The notes below the pieces were generated by a model. It was not told the DNA's origin. It made no database searches and saw nothing but the letters and a program-made list of their open reading frames with translations. Shown here piece by piece: positions 24,782-31,627 of a stretch of 40,681 bases of DNA. A program made the translations under genes and the position numbers. How positions within the stretch are numbered: the first letter of the stretch is position 1; the number at the start of each line of letters is the position of its first letter. Origin of the DNA: Serratia sp. Ag1 (GTDB lineage: Bacteria > Pseudomonadota > Gammaproteobacteria > Enterobacterales > Enterobacteriaceae); contig NZ_JQEI01000041.1 of assembly GCF_000743355.1 (NCBI RefSeq), positions 1 to 40,681 on the forward strand, in the 5' to 3' direction.

Positions 24782-25045
24782 TTACACTCTATGGTGTGTT
24801 GGCGCCCTGCCAGCATGAGAAACTTTGGAACCAACATTTAGCCCCGAATCGCCCCCTTGCGAGTCAGGGCATTTTTTTGCTACCAACTGCGGTTGAGCAA
24901 TAAGACGCGCCACCGTTTCGTGAGTTGCAAACGTGCAACTGCAATTAACGTTTTGGCACTGGTGATAACGCTCTTTGGTTTCCTTGCTCAAATAGCGACT
25001 TGAGCGGGTGTGCGCCGTATGTCCGCATAAAGGGCAATGCATCAT
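24782..25045 (-). CDS. Ogr/Delta-like zinc-finger transcription activator
   Basis: A protein of 87 residues (or 86 from the second ATG); GGAGGG lies upstream of the start at 25045. MMHCPLCGHTAHTRSSRYLSKETKERYHQCQNVNCSCTF is nearly the P2 Ogr signature: C-X2-C, then C-X4-C, with TSRY and KERYHQCQN. Ogr/Delta proteins bind imperfect TGT-N12-ACA sites near -55 and activate P2-type late promoters, including those of P4-like satellites. It is unusual in a Q82-controlled phage. The C-terminal 40 residues diverge from P2 Ogr. It lies just after a terminator (25066-25090). Confidence 0.9.
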   Translation of the reverse strand: MMHCPLCGHTAHTRSSRYLSKETKERYHQCQNVNCSCTFATHETVARLIAQPQLVAKKCPDSQGGDSGLNVGSKVSHAGRAPTHHRV

Positions 25046-25065
25046 TTTTACTTCCCTCCAGAAAC

Positions 25066-25090
25066 GCAAAAACCCGCTTGGGTGCGGGTT
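25066..25090 (-). terminator. Terminator after the Panacea/membrane-protein pair
   Basis: On the - strand AACCCGC and GCGGGTT form a stem, followed by TTTTTG. It lies 85 bases after the membrane-protein gene. If the promoter at 26150-26177 is the Q-dependent late promoter, this is the first strong terminator on its transcript, the position of tR'. Confidence 0.82.
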
Positions 25091-25174
25091 CTGGTAATTA
25101 TCTGTAGTGTTCAGGCGAGATATGCCACTCTTTAAAGAATCTACGCCATGTTTATGCAAAATGCAACCTACGAA

Positions 25175-25561
25175 TTAATTTTCAGGTTTTCCGTTTTTTG
25201 CTGCAGGGAATAATCCCCTGATAACACCAAGGAACGCCGCAAATACATTCAATGTGACAGCGGAGGTGATAGCAATAAGTACATTGTCCGAAAATAGTTC
25301 TTTCCCAAAACGAAACTTGAATACAGCATAAGCAATTAGCAGCCACGCCCAGCCATACAGAGACTTTTTAGCCACTCGATATGCTTTTTCTCCAAATTTT
25401 TCACGAAGGGCGCGATCCGCTTTACGATCTTCAATATCTTGGACAATAAGTGCGGGGTGTTTGCCGATACCATCAGAGGATGGTTGAATTTCATCCCCTG
25501 ATGGGGCATCAGGAATTGTTGCGGCGGTACCAGGTAGAGTGATGTCATCCAGTGACTGCAA
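25175..25561 (-). CDS. Two-segment membrane protein paired with Panacea gene (candidate toxin)
   Basis: A 128-residue protein starting at TTG 25561 with AAGGA about seven bases upstream, 10 bases after the Panacea gene stop. The first 60 residues are polar. Then come SLYGWAWLLIAYAVFKF (about 67-83) and VLIAITSAVTLNVFAAFLGVIRGLF (about 94-118), and a short basic tail. In Panacea toxin-antitoxin pairs the partner is often a small toxin, some of them membrane-active, so this is a reasonable toxin candidate. A plain membrane accessory protein is the alternative. Confidence 0.78.
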   Translation of the reverse strand: MQSLDDITLPGTAATIPDAPSGDEIQPSSDGIGKHPALIVQDIEDRKADRALREKFGEKAYRVAKKSLYGWAWLLIAYAVFKFRFGKELFSDNVLIAITSAVTLNVFAAFLGVIRGLFPAAKNGKPEN

Positions 25562-25571
25562 GTAACAATCC

Positions 25572-26039
25572 TTATTCGATGCACTCTTTCATCAACTGGT
25601 TGTCAATCACAGCCCCGTCCTCATCAGTGCGAGACCATGCCGTTCCAGGAAGATGAGTTAAGTAAGATAACTGAGTGCCTCGTAGAGGCCCGTAAACACT
25701 CACAATTTTGTCTATGAGCTTGTTTGTCCGTGTATCGCTACTCGGAACCTTAGGTGTAACAATCTTAAAACCGGGTTCGGCGTTTACTAACGTACTAATC
25801 GGTGTGGTGATCGACCTTGAACCGTATGACTTTACGTCATGGTAAAGGGAAGGGATCACTGGCCCGTAAGGCCATTTGGCGAAAAACTCATCAACCAGTG
25901 GTTCATCATAAATTTTTAAATGCCATGATTGAACGAAAAAAATCAATTTCTGAAGCTTCATGGGCGATAGGTCATCAATTTGACCTGCCAAAGCCTTATC
26001 AATGAAGGCGTTAGCTACAGCAGCAGTTGGGTACGCCAT
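25572..26039 (-). CDS. Panacea (SocA-like, DUF4065) domain protein
   Basis: A 155-residue protein starting at ATG 26039 (AAGGAGGTAAGT upstream; an in-frame TTG at 26054 is inferior). It shows the Panacea/DUF4065 core: MKLQKLIFFVQSWHLKIYDEPLVDEFFAKWPYGPVIPSLYHDVKSYGS, then NKLIDKIVSVYG and LSYLTHLPGTAWS. Panacea domains act as antitoxins for very diverse toxins; the related SocA is a proteolytic adaptor antitoxin. It is followed by a small membrane-protein gene and preceded by a LexA box and promoter, so an SOS-regulated pair is plausible. Confidence 0.88.
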   Translation of the reverse strand: MAYPTAAVANAFIDKALAGQIDDLSPMKLQKLIFFVQSWHLKIYDEPLVDEFFAKWPYGPVIPSLYHDVKSYGSRSITTPISTLVNAEPGFKIVTPKVPSSDTRTNKLIDKIVSVYGPLRGTQLSYLTHLPGTAWSRTDEDGAVIDNQLMKECIE

Positions 26040-26076
26040 ACTTACCTCCTTCAAGTGTTAAGGGTTATGCAAAATA

Positions 26077-26105
26077 GATATGGGGTTTAATGAGCATAAA
26101 GTCAA
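26077..26105 (-). promoter_or_regulatory. Possible second promoter nearer the Panacea gene
   Basis: TTGACT (26105-26100) is a good -35 hexamer. The best -10 at normal spacing is weak (CATATC at 26082-26077). It starts 12 bases downstream of the LexA box in the direction of transcription. It could give extra expression of the Panacea gene after LexA cleavage. Confidence 0.4.
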
Positions 26106-26116
26106 GAAAAAAACAA

Positions 26117-26132
26117 CTGTATATTTATACAG
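26117..26132 (-). promoter_or_regulatory. LexA box in the Q-Panacea intergenic region
   Basis: CTGTATATTTATACAG fits CTGT-N8-ACAG with an AT-rich core and near-perfect dyad symmetry, a strong LexA operator. It lies 78 bases upstream of the Panacea gene start and immediately downstream of the promoter at 26150-26177, at about +11 to +26 of its predicted transcript. Confidence 0.88.
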
Positions 26133-26149
26133 TATTATTATCGGTAGTA

Positions 26150-26177
26150 ATTATACCAGAATGGTATAAATTAACAA
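26150..26177 (-). promoter_or_regulatory. Strong promoter; candidate late promoter pR'
   Basis: On the - strand TTGTTA (26177-26172), a 16-bp spacer and TATAAT (26155-26150) form a near-consensus sigma-70 promoter directly downstream of the Q gene. A second -10-like hexamer GATAAT (26142-26137) lies at about +1 to +7, where lambdoid pR' promoters carry a sigma-dependent pause signal. This position and architecture suggest the Q-dependent late promoter. Alternatively it is the dedicated promoter of the Panacea pair. Confidence 0.62.
26151..26169. promoter_or_regulatory. 19-bp inverted repeat overlapping the promoter
   Basis: TTATACCAGAATGGTATAA is a perfect inverted repeat with 8-bp arms and a 3-bp centre. 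It fills most of the spacer and overlaps the -10 hexamer of the promoter at 26150-26177. It could be a binding site for Q (which binds between -35 and -10 in lambda) or an operator for the Panacea pair. Confidence 0.7.
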
Positions 26178-26261
26178 TCCATTAAAAACAAATGAAATCA
26201 AAACAATACAAAGTAAAAACTCCACACCTACACTCGGCGTCCATGCTGAGTATTGCCGTCT

Positions 26262-27044
26262 TCACTTAGTTATTTTTTGGAATTCTGCGGCAACCACGCT
26301 CTCTTCTGTGTTGCATTTCGCCACCAGCGCTTCATAGAACGGTTTCCAGTTGCGTGACCAGGATGATTGTGTCAATTCTGGCAGCAGCGCCGTGATAGCC
26401 CCATAAGCCACCGAGGAAGGCATGCGGCTGAATCCCTTCCCGTTGCACCGTTCGCAATCCTTGATTACCGGTGCGCCCGTTGCCGTGGTGGCCTCTCGAT
26501 CTATGGCTTTACCCGTCCCTTTACAGTTGCGGCAACGCTTGGCGATTACCCCCTTCCCGTTGCAGTGCTGGCAGAATTCCTGCACCAGCTCTTTTTCAGT
26601 TCGTGGTGGGATCTTCTCTTCACCATCTGCACCAACGTATCCAGGGTATTTCACGACATCACGGTAAACCGGCAGCAGGCCTTTGCCGTTGCAATGCTCG
26701 CACTCACGGCCACCAGCAGCAGAGTGCGAATATTCTTCGTAGGCCATCGTAGCCAGTATCACCATGCACTGAGCCATCTTTCGCCCTGCTACCTTGCCTA
26801 CGTGCTTTGGCGCATTCTGTTTGGCGTATTGCGTCAGCGCATGAATGGCTTGCTCCCGATCGCCGTCACTGATACCGGTTTTACCCAAGAACGCCGCCAT
26901 GCCGAAACGGGCCTTTGATTGCACAACGCCAAGCGCCGCCATAACATCGGTGCCCGTAAGCCGTTCGGCGCTAGTGCTGTTTGGCGTGTCGGTAATGGTC
27001 AGTCCCTGAGGGCTGAAATGCTTTAAAGATGCTTCAAGCTTCAT
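26262..27044 (-). CDS. Q: Antitermination protein Q (phage 82 type)
   Basis: A 260-residue protein; ATG 27044 with GGGGAG upstream overlaps the preceding stop (TGATG), and a GTG nine bases earlier is less likely. It matches Q82: SPQGLTITD, GTDVMAALGVVQSKARFGMAAFLGK and four CxxCxGxG zinc motifs (CEHCNGKG, CQHCNGKG, CRNCKGTG, CERCNGKG). The end reads LPELTQSSWSRNWKPFYEALVAKC. It modifies RNA polymerase paused near pR' so that late transcription passes terminators. It is the last gene of the early - strand operon and lies next to its presumed target. Confidence 0.93.
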   Translation of the reverse strand: MKLEASLKHFSPQGLTITDTPNSTSAERLTGTDVMAALGVVQSKARFGMAAFLGKTGISDGDREQAIHALTQYAKQNAPKHVGKVAGRKMAQCMVILATMAYEEYSHSAAGGRECEHCNGKGLLPVYRDVVKYPGYVGADGEEKIPPRTEKELVQEFCQHCNGKGVIAKRCRNCKGTGKAIDREATTATGAPVIKDCERCNGKGFSRMPSSVAYGAITALLPELTQSSWSRNWKPFYEALVAKCNTEESVVAAEFQKITK

Positions 27045-27901
27045 CAGCCGCACTCCCCAACCAGATTGAGAATAATGGACTCCGTTAGTTCTCCACGATC
27101 ATTCAATCTCTCACTGTTCAACACCCATCGGCATGCATCGGTTGCCTCTTGGCGGCTCACTGGCTTTATGGTGGCCATCAGCGTTTCGAGATAATCTTCC
27201 CGGTCATAAACTGACTCATGATGCCCTGAGTATCCATACTCCCAGCCCTCTTCATGTGCCGCGCTGTCACGCATTAAATACAACCAATCCCAATACTCAA
27301 ACTCGCGAATTATGTCCGAAAGGGTGTGGGGGCTTGGCAGCACGTCTTGGTATCCGGCAACATACCCTCGGCGCTCTCTGTCGATCTCCGTGCTTCGACC
27401 GCCTTCAATACTTTTAGCCTCCCGCTCTTCCTGGCTCCATCCCCACAGGTGATCGCTGATATAGTTTATTGATGACTGAATCAGCCGCTCTGCCTCAACA
27501 TTCTCAAGGGCTGCAGCATAACTGCCAAATGTTGCCCGTACCTGGCTGGCCTTTTCAATATTCCGCTTTGCGCCATTGATATAGCCTTGCGGGTTATCCA
27601 TCGACATTGTGCCAAAGGCGATCTGGAATGGTTGGACGCCCGATTTCATCAGGTAAGCGCTGTAGCGTTCCTGCGCCTGCTTGGGGGTGATCTTTAGCTT
27701 TTTCAACGCATCTTCCGCCGCCTGCAGGTGTGCCGGCTCATTCAGTTGAATAACCTCCAACACCCATAAATACGCATCCGTCTGCTTATGGCCGGTAATA
27801 ACGCGCTGTGGCGGGAGTGGTTTGGTTGTCGCCAGTGCGGTGCTGTATTTTGCTGTAGGGATCGTGAATAACGTTTTATGCTCTGGATTGTCTTTGCGCA
27901 T
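27044..27901 (-). CDS. Hypothetical phage replication-region protein
   Basis: A 285-residue soluble protein between primase and Q, joined to both by one-base stop/start overlaps. It contains an aromatic, acidic part around 165-235 (YISDHLWGWSQEEREAKSIEGG, EFEYWDWLYLMRD, EGWEYGYSGHHESVYDREDYLE). I recognise no catalytic motif. Coupling suggests a role in early lytic growth, but the function is unknown. Confidence 0.8.
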   Translation of the reverse strand: MRKDNPEHKTLFTIPTAKYSTALATTKPLPPQRVITGHKQTDAYLWVLEVIQLNEPAHLQAAEDALKKLKITPKQAQERYSAYLMKSGVQPFQIAFGTMSMDNPQGYINGAKRNIEKASQVRATFGSYAAALENVEAERLIQSSINYISDHLWGWSQEEREAKSIEGGRSTEIDRERRGYVAGYQDVLPSPHTLSDIIREFEYWDWLYLMRDSAAHEEGWEYGYSGHHESVYDREDYLETLMATIKPVSRQEATDACRWVLNSERLNDRGELTESIILNLVGECG

Positions 27902-28866
27902 TATGCGGCCACCTTTTTGTAATAAACCAACTCGCGAACCTGATCACCATTCATCAGGAGATCGTTAAAATCACCAGCGTCACACCATCGAACGCTTACA
28001 GATATCAAATCGTTTTTTGCCAATAGGTTGGCATGAGCACACTCAAAGGCCGCTGCCTGGCCGGTTGCTGAATGGAGATCCATGTCAGCAAAAATAATCA
28101 GGTGTTTTACGCCGGCCGGTACCCTGAATTTCTTCATGAATGTGCTGTTGATAGTCGCCCAGGTGTTCACGCCGTATACCTGATAGCAGGAAAGCGCGGT
28201 TTCAATGCCCTCTGCGATACCCAGCGTTGAAGCTACAGGGAACATGCGTATCGCTACTGAACGGGCATGATCTAGGTAATTCTGTTCCTGCAACGATTTG
28301 AGGCGTTTGGCGCTTTCGCCAATGTCGGCCTTTCGTTCACCATCCAGTAACGTCTGGTGCAGGTAGCACAGCTCCCCTTTATCATCGGTGGCCAGTGAAT
28401 ATAGCGCCTGATAAACCCGCCCGGCGTGCCGCTGGCGGTCATTAAAGCGGATAGCCTCAGCAGGCAATCGATTAATGCCACGCTGGCGTAAATAGCTGGC
28501 CGCTGTCGTGCCACGCAGACCCACCAGCTTGGAAAACTTGCTGATCACGCGCTGCCGCTGTTTTGCCGCCGAGCTGTTGACGGGTAAACTCATGTGTCGA
28601 TAGTTGTTGCCAAGGAGTTGATCTACCTCGGTACATAACTCAGCAAACGATTTGCCTTGAGTGAGGTTAAGCAGCTTCATCCCGTCGCCGCTGTCACAAA
28701 TGCAAATCCATGATCCCGTTCCTTGGTGATCATCAATGCGGAATTTCCCGCGAGCACCGCATAAAGGGCATTCGCCTTTAAAGTGATTTTTTCCGGTGAT
28801 AGGCGGCAGCCCAAAATGTTCAAAAATTTCAGCCCACCGGCCCTTTGCCGCTTCGGATGTCTTCAT
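27901..28866 (-). CDS. DNA primase (zinc-ribbon plus TOPRIM, P4 alpha-like N-terminus)
   Basis: A 321-residue primase. A zinc ribbon at residues 33-57 (CPLCGARGKFRID..WICICDSGDG) resembles the primase zinc-binding domain of P4-like proteins. A middle domain (SYLRQRGINRLPAEAIRFN) follows, then a TOPRIM domain with LGIAEGIETALSC (conserved Glu) and LIIFADMDLHSATGQAAA (DxD). It lacks a helicase domain, which is supplied by the preceding gene (overlap ATGA). Together they would prime and unwind at the phage origin. Confidence 0.9.
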   Translation of the reverse strand: MKTSEAAKGRWAEIFEHFGLPPITGKNHFKGECPLCGARGKFRIDDHQGTGSWICICDSGDGMKLLNLTQGKSFAELCTEVDQLLGNNYRHMSLPVNSSAAKQRQRVISKFSKLVGLRGTTAASYLRQRGINRLPAEAIRFNDRQRHAGRVYQALYSLATDDKGELCYLHQTLLDGERKADIGESAKRLKSLQEQNYLDHARSVAIRMFPVASTLGIAEGIETALSCYQVYGVNTWATINSTFMKKFRVPAGVKHLIIFADMDLHSATGQAAAFECAHANLLAKNDLISVSVRWCDAGDFNDLLMNGDQVRELVYYKKVAA

Positions 28867-30485
28867 ACTGCCTTCCTCAGACTTTTGCGCATTTCTTCAA
28901 GATGTTTTTTGGCGTTAATCACTTTCATAGTGGTGTTGGCGCTTCCGGCATGAGATTGTTGAACTGCCGCCGCAGCCTTCTCACGCCCTTTCGCAAAGGC
29001 GATCCGTTTGTGTTTTATGTAGCTGTTGACCTCAGGGGTGATCTCCATCGGAAAATCACTCAGGTTATTCGGCCACTCGCCGAACTTGTCGTGAAAGGTG
29101 TGAGAGCACCAACCGTCACTGACGGGTTTCCCCATCGAGGCACGCTGACGCTGATAAAACTTGATCTGGCTCCACCAGGCTTGTTTCTCGGAATCGGTGG
29201 GAACGCGCTTTCCTTTGCCAAGCCTTTTCAGTCCACGCTGGGTATCTGTTTCCACGTCTTGCCCGGCGAGGGGTTTAAATCCACACTTCGGGCAGACATA
29301 CACACCAGCGGGTTTCATGAAGTGGCACTCGCTGCACTCTTTGGGTAATTTCTCCTGGCGCTCTTCGGCTGCACGGGCGGCAGCCTCCTTCATGCCGTCA
29401 CTTTTGGATGGCAGATCGTCATATTCGATGGCGTCAGGAAAACCCAAGCGGTGCACGGTACCTGAGTGGTCGAAGATGAGGCATGACTCTTTACCCGGAG
29501 CTGTGCGCAATCCCCTTCCCAAAGCCTGTAACCAGCGGATCTCGCTTTTTGTTGGACGGGCATAGATCACGCACCGGACATCACTGTCGAAGCCAGCTAC
29601 CAGCACACCGACGCTGACAATGATTTTCGTTGCGCCCGTTTCAAAGCGATGAATGATAAGTTGACGTTCTTCATGGGGCGTTTCGGCCACCATCACTTCG
29701 GCATTGATTCCGGCCTTGTTGAACTGAAGCGTAACGAAGTTGGCATGAGCAACATCAACGCAAAACGCCACCGTGGGTAGATCCCTGCCGTTCTGTAGCC
29801 AGTTATCGACAATGTCACCAACAAGATCAGAGCCGCACATAATCTCGGCCAGTTGCGCTTCGTTGTAGTCTCGCCCGCAATCATCAGACTTGGTTGTTTT
29901 TACCCCTTTAAGGTCAGGCTTGGACGGTGCATAGAATTCGTAACTACTCAGGTCGCCGCGCTGGATCAATTCACTGATGGTGGTTGGCTTTACCAGTCGC
30001 TGGTAGTAGCGCCCCAAAAATGACGAGAATGGCGTACCAGACAGGCCAATGACCTTCACGCCTGCTTCACGTGTAAGGCGCTCAATCTCAATCAGGATTT
30101 GCTTTCTGCGCAGGTGGGCTTCATCAATGATTAGCAGGTCGATATTGTCCGGAAAATCACGGCGGATCAGCGTGTCGGCACTGGCGATCTGAATTTTTAG
30201 CGCTGGATCGTGGCTCGGATGGTCGCGCCAGATGAAGCTGATTTCATCCTCTGGTAGCCCGTATTCAACAAAGCGGCGCGATGTCTGGTTAACCAGCACA
30301 GTGAACGGGGCAACGAAAAGCACACGCATACCACGACTAACAAAACCGGCTGTGATGAAAGCCGCCAGCCCGGTCTTACCACTGCCTGTGGGTGCATAGA
30401 CCATGAAAGAGTTAAATGACTTCCAATCACGGCGCAGCATGTTCAATGCGCGTTCCTGTGCGAAGTTAGGTGTAATACTCAGCAT
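28863..30485 (-). CDS. Superfamily 2 DEAH-box helicase
   Basis: A 540-residue helicase starting at ATG 30485 (GGGAGG eight bases upstream); the frame continues further upstream without a better start. Motifs are APTGSGKTGLAAF (Walker A, 31-43), LLIIDEAHLRR (DEAH, 117-127), GLSGTPFSSFLG (motif III), VGVLVAGFDSDVRCVIYARPT and LQALGRGLRTAPGK (motif VI). A CxxC-X11-CxxC zinc cluster (CSECHFMKPAGVYVCPKC) follows in the C-terminal part. This matches phage SF2 helicases paired with TOPRIM primases, and it is the presumed replicative helicase. Confidence 0.93.
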   Translation of the reverse strand: MLSITPNFAQERALNMLRRDWKSFNSFMVYAPTGSGKTGLAAFITAGFVSRGMRVLFVAPFTVLVNQTSRRFVEYGLPEDEISFIWRDHPSHDPALKIQIASADTLIRRDFPDNIDLLIIDEAHLRRKQILIEIERLTREAGVKVIGLSGTPFSSFLGRYYQRLVKPTTISELIQRGDLSSYEFYAPSKPDLKGVKTTKSDDCGRDYNEAQLAEIMCGSDLVGDIVDNWLQNGRDLPTVAFCVDVAHANFVTLQFNKAGINAEVMVAETPHEERQLIIHRFETGATKIIVSVGVLVAGFDSDVRCVIYARPTKSEIRWLQALGRGLRTAPGKESCLIFDHSGTVHRLGFPDAIEYDDLPSKSDGMKEAAARAAEERQEKLPKECSECHFMKPAGVYVCPKCGFKPLAGQDVETDTQRGLKRLGKGKRVPTDSEKQAWWSQIKFYQRQRASMGKPVSDGWCSHTFHDKFGEWPNNLSDFPMEITPEVNSYIKHKRIAFAKGREKAAAAVQQSHAGSANTTMKVINAKKHLEEMRKSLRKAV

Positions 30486-30656
30486 TGTGCAACCTCCCAC
30501 CAATTCACTTTTCCAAGGAAAACCCATCTCGGGTTTCGGTTTGCCCTGCAAACCAAACGACAGTGCAGTGGCGCTTTAAGGGCTAACCCCTCAGATCGAG
30601 ATCTACCTAACCTATGGAGTTGTCTGTTGGAAAAGGCGGCTATTCCTTCCCCTACT

Positions 30657-30695
30657 CCCATCTCCCCCCCTTACCCCCCCTCTTCCCTCTCCCCC
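30657..30695 (-). other. G-rich tract with G-quadruplex potential
   Basis: On the - strand five G-runs (G5, G3, G7, G7, G3) are separated by 3-4 bases, meeting the G3+N1-7 pattern. It lies in the 286-base gap between the small early gene at 30772 and the helicase gene, and the G-rich strand is the transcribed RNA sequence. It could affect translation, transcription pausing or replication initiation. The rest of this gap holds no gene I can support. Confidence 0.6.
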
Positions 30696-30771
30696 GTAAA
30701 ATAGGGGTTTAGGAGTCTGGAGATAAAAACATCTAGCCATCCAAACCAAGCACCTTTAAGCCTGGCTATCC

Positions 30772-31068
30772 TCAGGAACGATTAACTTTTCCTGCCAGGG
30801 GTGGTTCGGCTGTGTACCCCTGCAATGCCTTGCCATGGTTTTCTACAAACTTTCGCAGTCGGGTGTTGGCCTCATGCCGTGCCCTGTTTTCCTGCTTGAA
30901 TGACACTGGTTCTTCATCCCAGGCCGCCTGATAAACGTCCGCATACAGCGCCACGATTTTATGCCTGGCTGATACCGTAAATTTCTGCAGTTGCTCCTGA
31001 ATCCACGCTGCATCAGCCTGGCAGTACACTCGAGGCATGATGGTTGTGAGATAGTCAGGCTGATTCAC
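30772..31068 (-). CDS. Small early hypothetical protein
   Basis: A 98-residue protein starting at GTG 31068 in a four-base overlap with the preceding (frameshifted) gene. It is helical and charged (IQEQLQKFTVSARHKIVALYADVYQAAWDEE; NRARHEANTRLRKFVENHGKAL). Proteins of this kind accompany lambdoid replication genes; I cannot name a function. Confidence 0.75.
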   Translation of the reverse strand: MNQPDYLTTIMPRVYCQADAAWIQEQLQKFTVSARHKIVALYADVYQAAWDEEPVSFKQENRARHEANTRLRKFVENHGKALQGYTAEPPLAGKVNRS

Positions 31069-31311
31069 AGCAGATCACCTTTACGCTGCTTTCTGGCTGT
31101 CTTGCGCTCGACCTTACCGGCCTGCCCCTGCGCCCACACTCTGGCGCGGTAGAGGCAATCATCGAACGCAGCGCCCTTCTTGCTTGCCTGCGACATGCGG
31201 CGGTAGTGGTCGAGGCCGTAGTCAGCCCCCCCCCCCGGCAACACTTTCAGGAAAGCCCTCAGCCACCAGCGTCGCGGTGATATGCTTGCGAATGAATTCT
31301 TCGGGGGTCAC
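31065..31311 (-). pseudogene. Early gene disrupted by a G11 tract (+1 frameshift)
   Basis: From GTG 31311, one base after the cro stop, the frame reads MTPEEFIRKHITATLVAEGF and PESVAG, then enters a run of 11 G (31236-31226 on the + strand as C) and hits TGA. One base out of phase it continues ADYGLDHYRRMSQASKKGA, AFDDCLYRARVWAQGQAGK... to TGA 31067-31065, overlapping the next gene. With G10 the gene would be an intact 81-residue protein. It is either a real or phase-variable frameshift, or a tract-length sequencing error. Confidence 0.78.
31226..31236. repeat. C11/G11 homopolymer inside an early gene
   Basis: Eleven consecutive C on the + strand (G on the coding strand). One base fewer would restore the reading frame of the gene at 31065-31311. 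Long G tracts are classic slippage sites. Confidence 0.9.
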
Positions 31312-31312
31312 G

Positions 31313-31528
31313 TCATACACCTTTCGGGGGATTAACTGACCGTTTGTAAAGTTCCGGACGAAATGCCAGCTCCCCTTTTGTTCTGTATGCCGCCTCTGCG
31401 GCGCGCCCTTTTGGAATCAGACGGCCAGGTCTCCCCCTCCACTGGTAAACAGCTTCGCTTGTGATACCGAAAAACGCAGCGACCTTCTCAGCGCTGCCGA
31501 AGTAGCCTTCAATGTCATCAGTTGTCAT
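31313..31528 (-). CDS. cro: Cro-like repressor
   Basis: A 71-residue helix-turn-helix protein: IEGYFGSAEKVAAFFGITSEAVYQWRGRPGRLIPKGRAAEAAYRT, typical of small Cro proteins. It is divergent from the cI-like gene and is the first gene of the early - strand operon, as cro is in lambdoid phages. The promoter TTGACC-17-TAATAT lies upstream with operator-like repeats on both sides. It would repress its own and the cI promoter to favour lytic growth. Confidence 0.88.
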   Translation of the reverse strand: MTTDDIEGYFGSAEKVAAFFGITSEAVYQWRGRPGRLIPKGRAAEAAYRTKGELAFRPELYKRSVNPPKGV

Positions 31529-31541
31529 ACGAACCTCAAAA

Positions 31542-31557
31542 CTAAGTTTTTTTAGAT
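31542..31557. promoter_or_regulatory. Operator-like dyad near the cro promoter
   Basis: ACTAAGTTTTTTTAGA has the same geometry (6-4-6) as the perfect dyad at 31591-31606, with an exact left half and a diverged right half. It lies just downstream of the cro -10, where repressor binding would block the promoter. Confidence 0.6.
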
Positions 31558-31585
31558 ATTAATTGCAAAGTTATTTTTGGTCAAT
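31557..31585 (-). promoter_or_regulatory. cro promoter (pR)
   Basis: TTGACC (31585-31580), a 17-bp spacer and TAATAT (31562-31557) on the - strand form a strong sigma-70 promoter 29 bases upstream of the cro start. Operator-like repeats lie on both sides. Confidence 0.8.
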
Positions 31586-31590
31586 TAAAA

Positions 31591-31606
31591 CTAAGATAAC
31601 TTAGTT
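31591..31606. promoter_or_regulatory. Repressor operator, perfect dyad
   Basis: ACTAAGATAACTTAGT is a perfect inverted repeat (ACTAAG-N4-CTTAGT) between cI and cro, immediately upstream of the cro -35 and just before the cI gene. Related sites occur at 31542-31557 and 32319-32334, so this is probably the consensus site for CI and Cro. Confidence 0.82.
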
Positions 31607-31627
31607 ATCAATAAAAATGGTGTTCAG

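Noticed and set aside
30559-30694. Small - strand frame of about 43 codons in the gap upstream of the helicase gene
   Set aside because: It crosses the G-rich tract, giving a low-complexity Gly/Arg protein, and lacks a ribosome-binding site.
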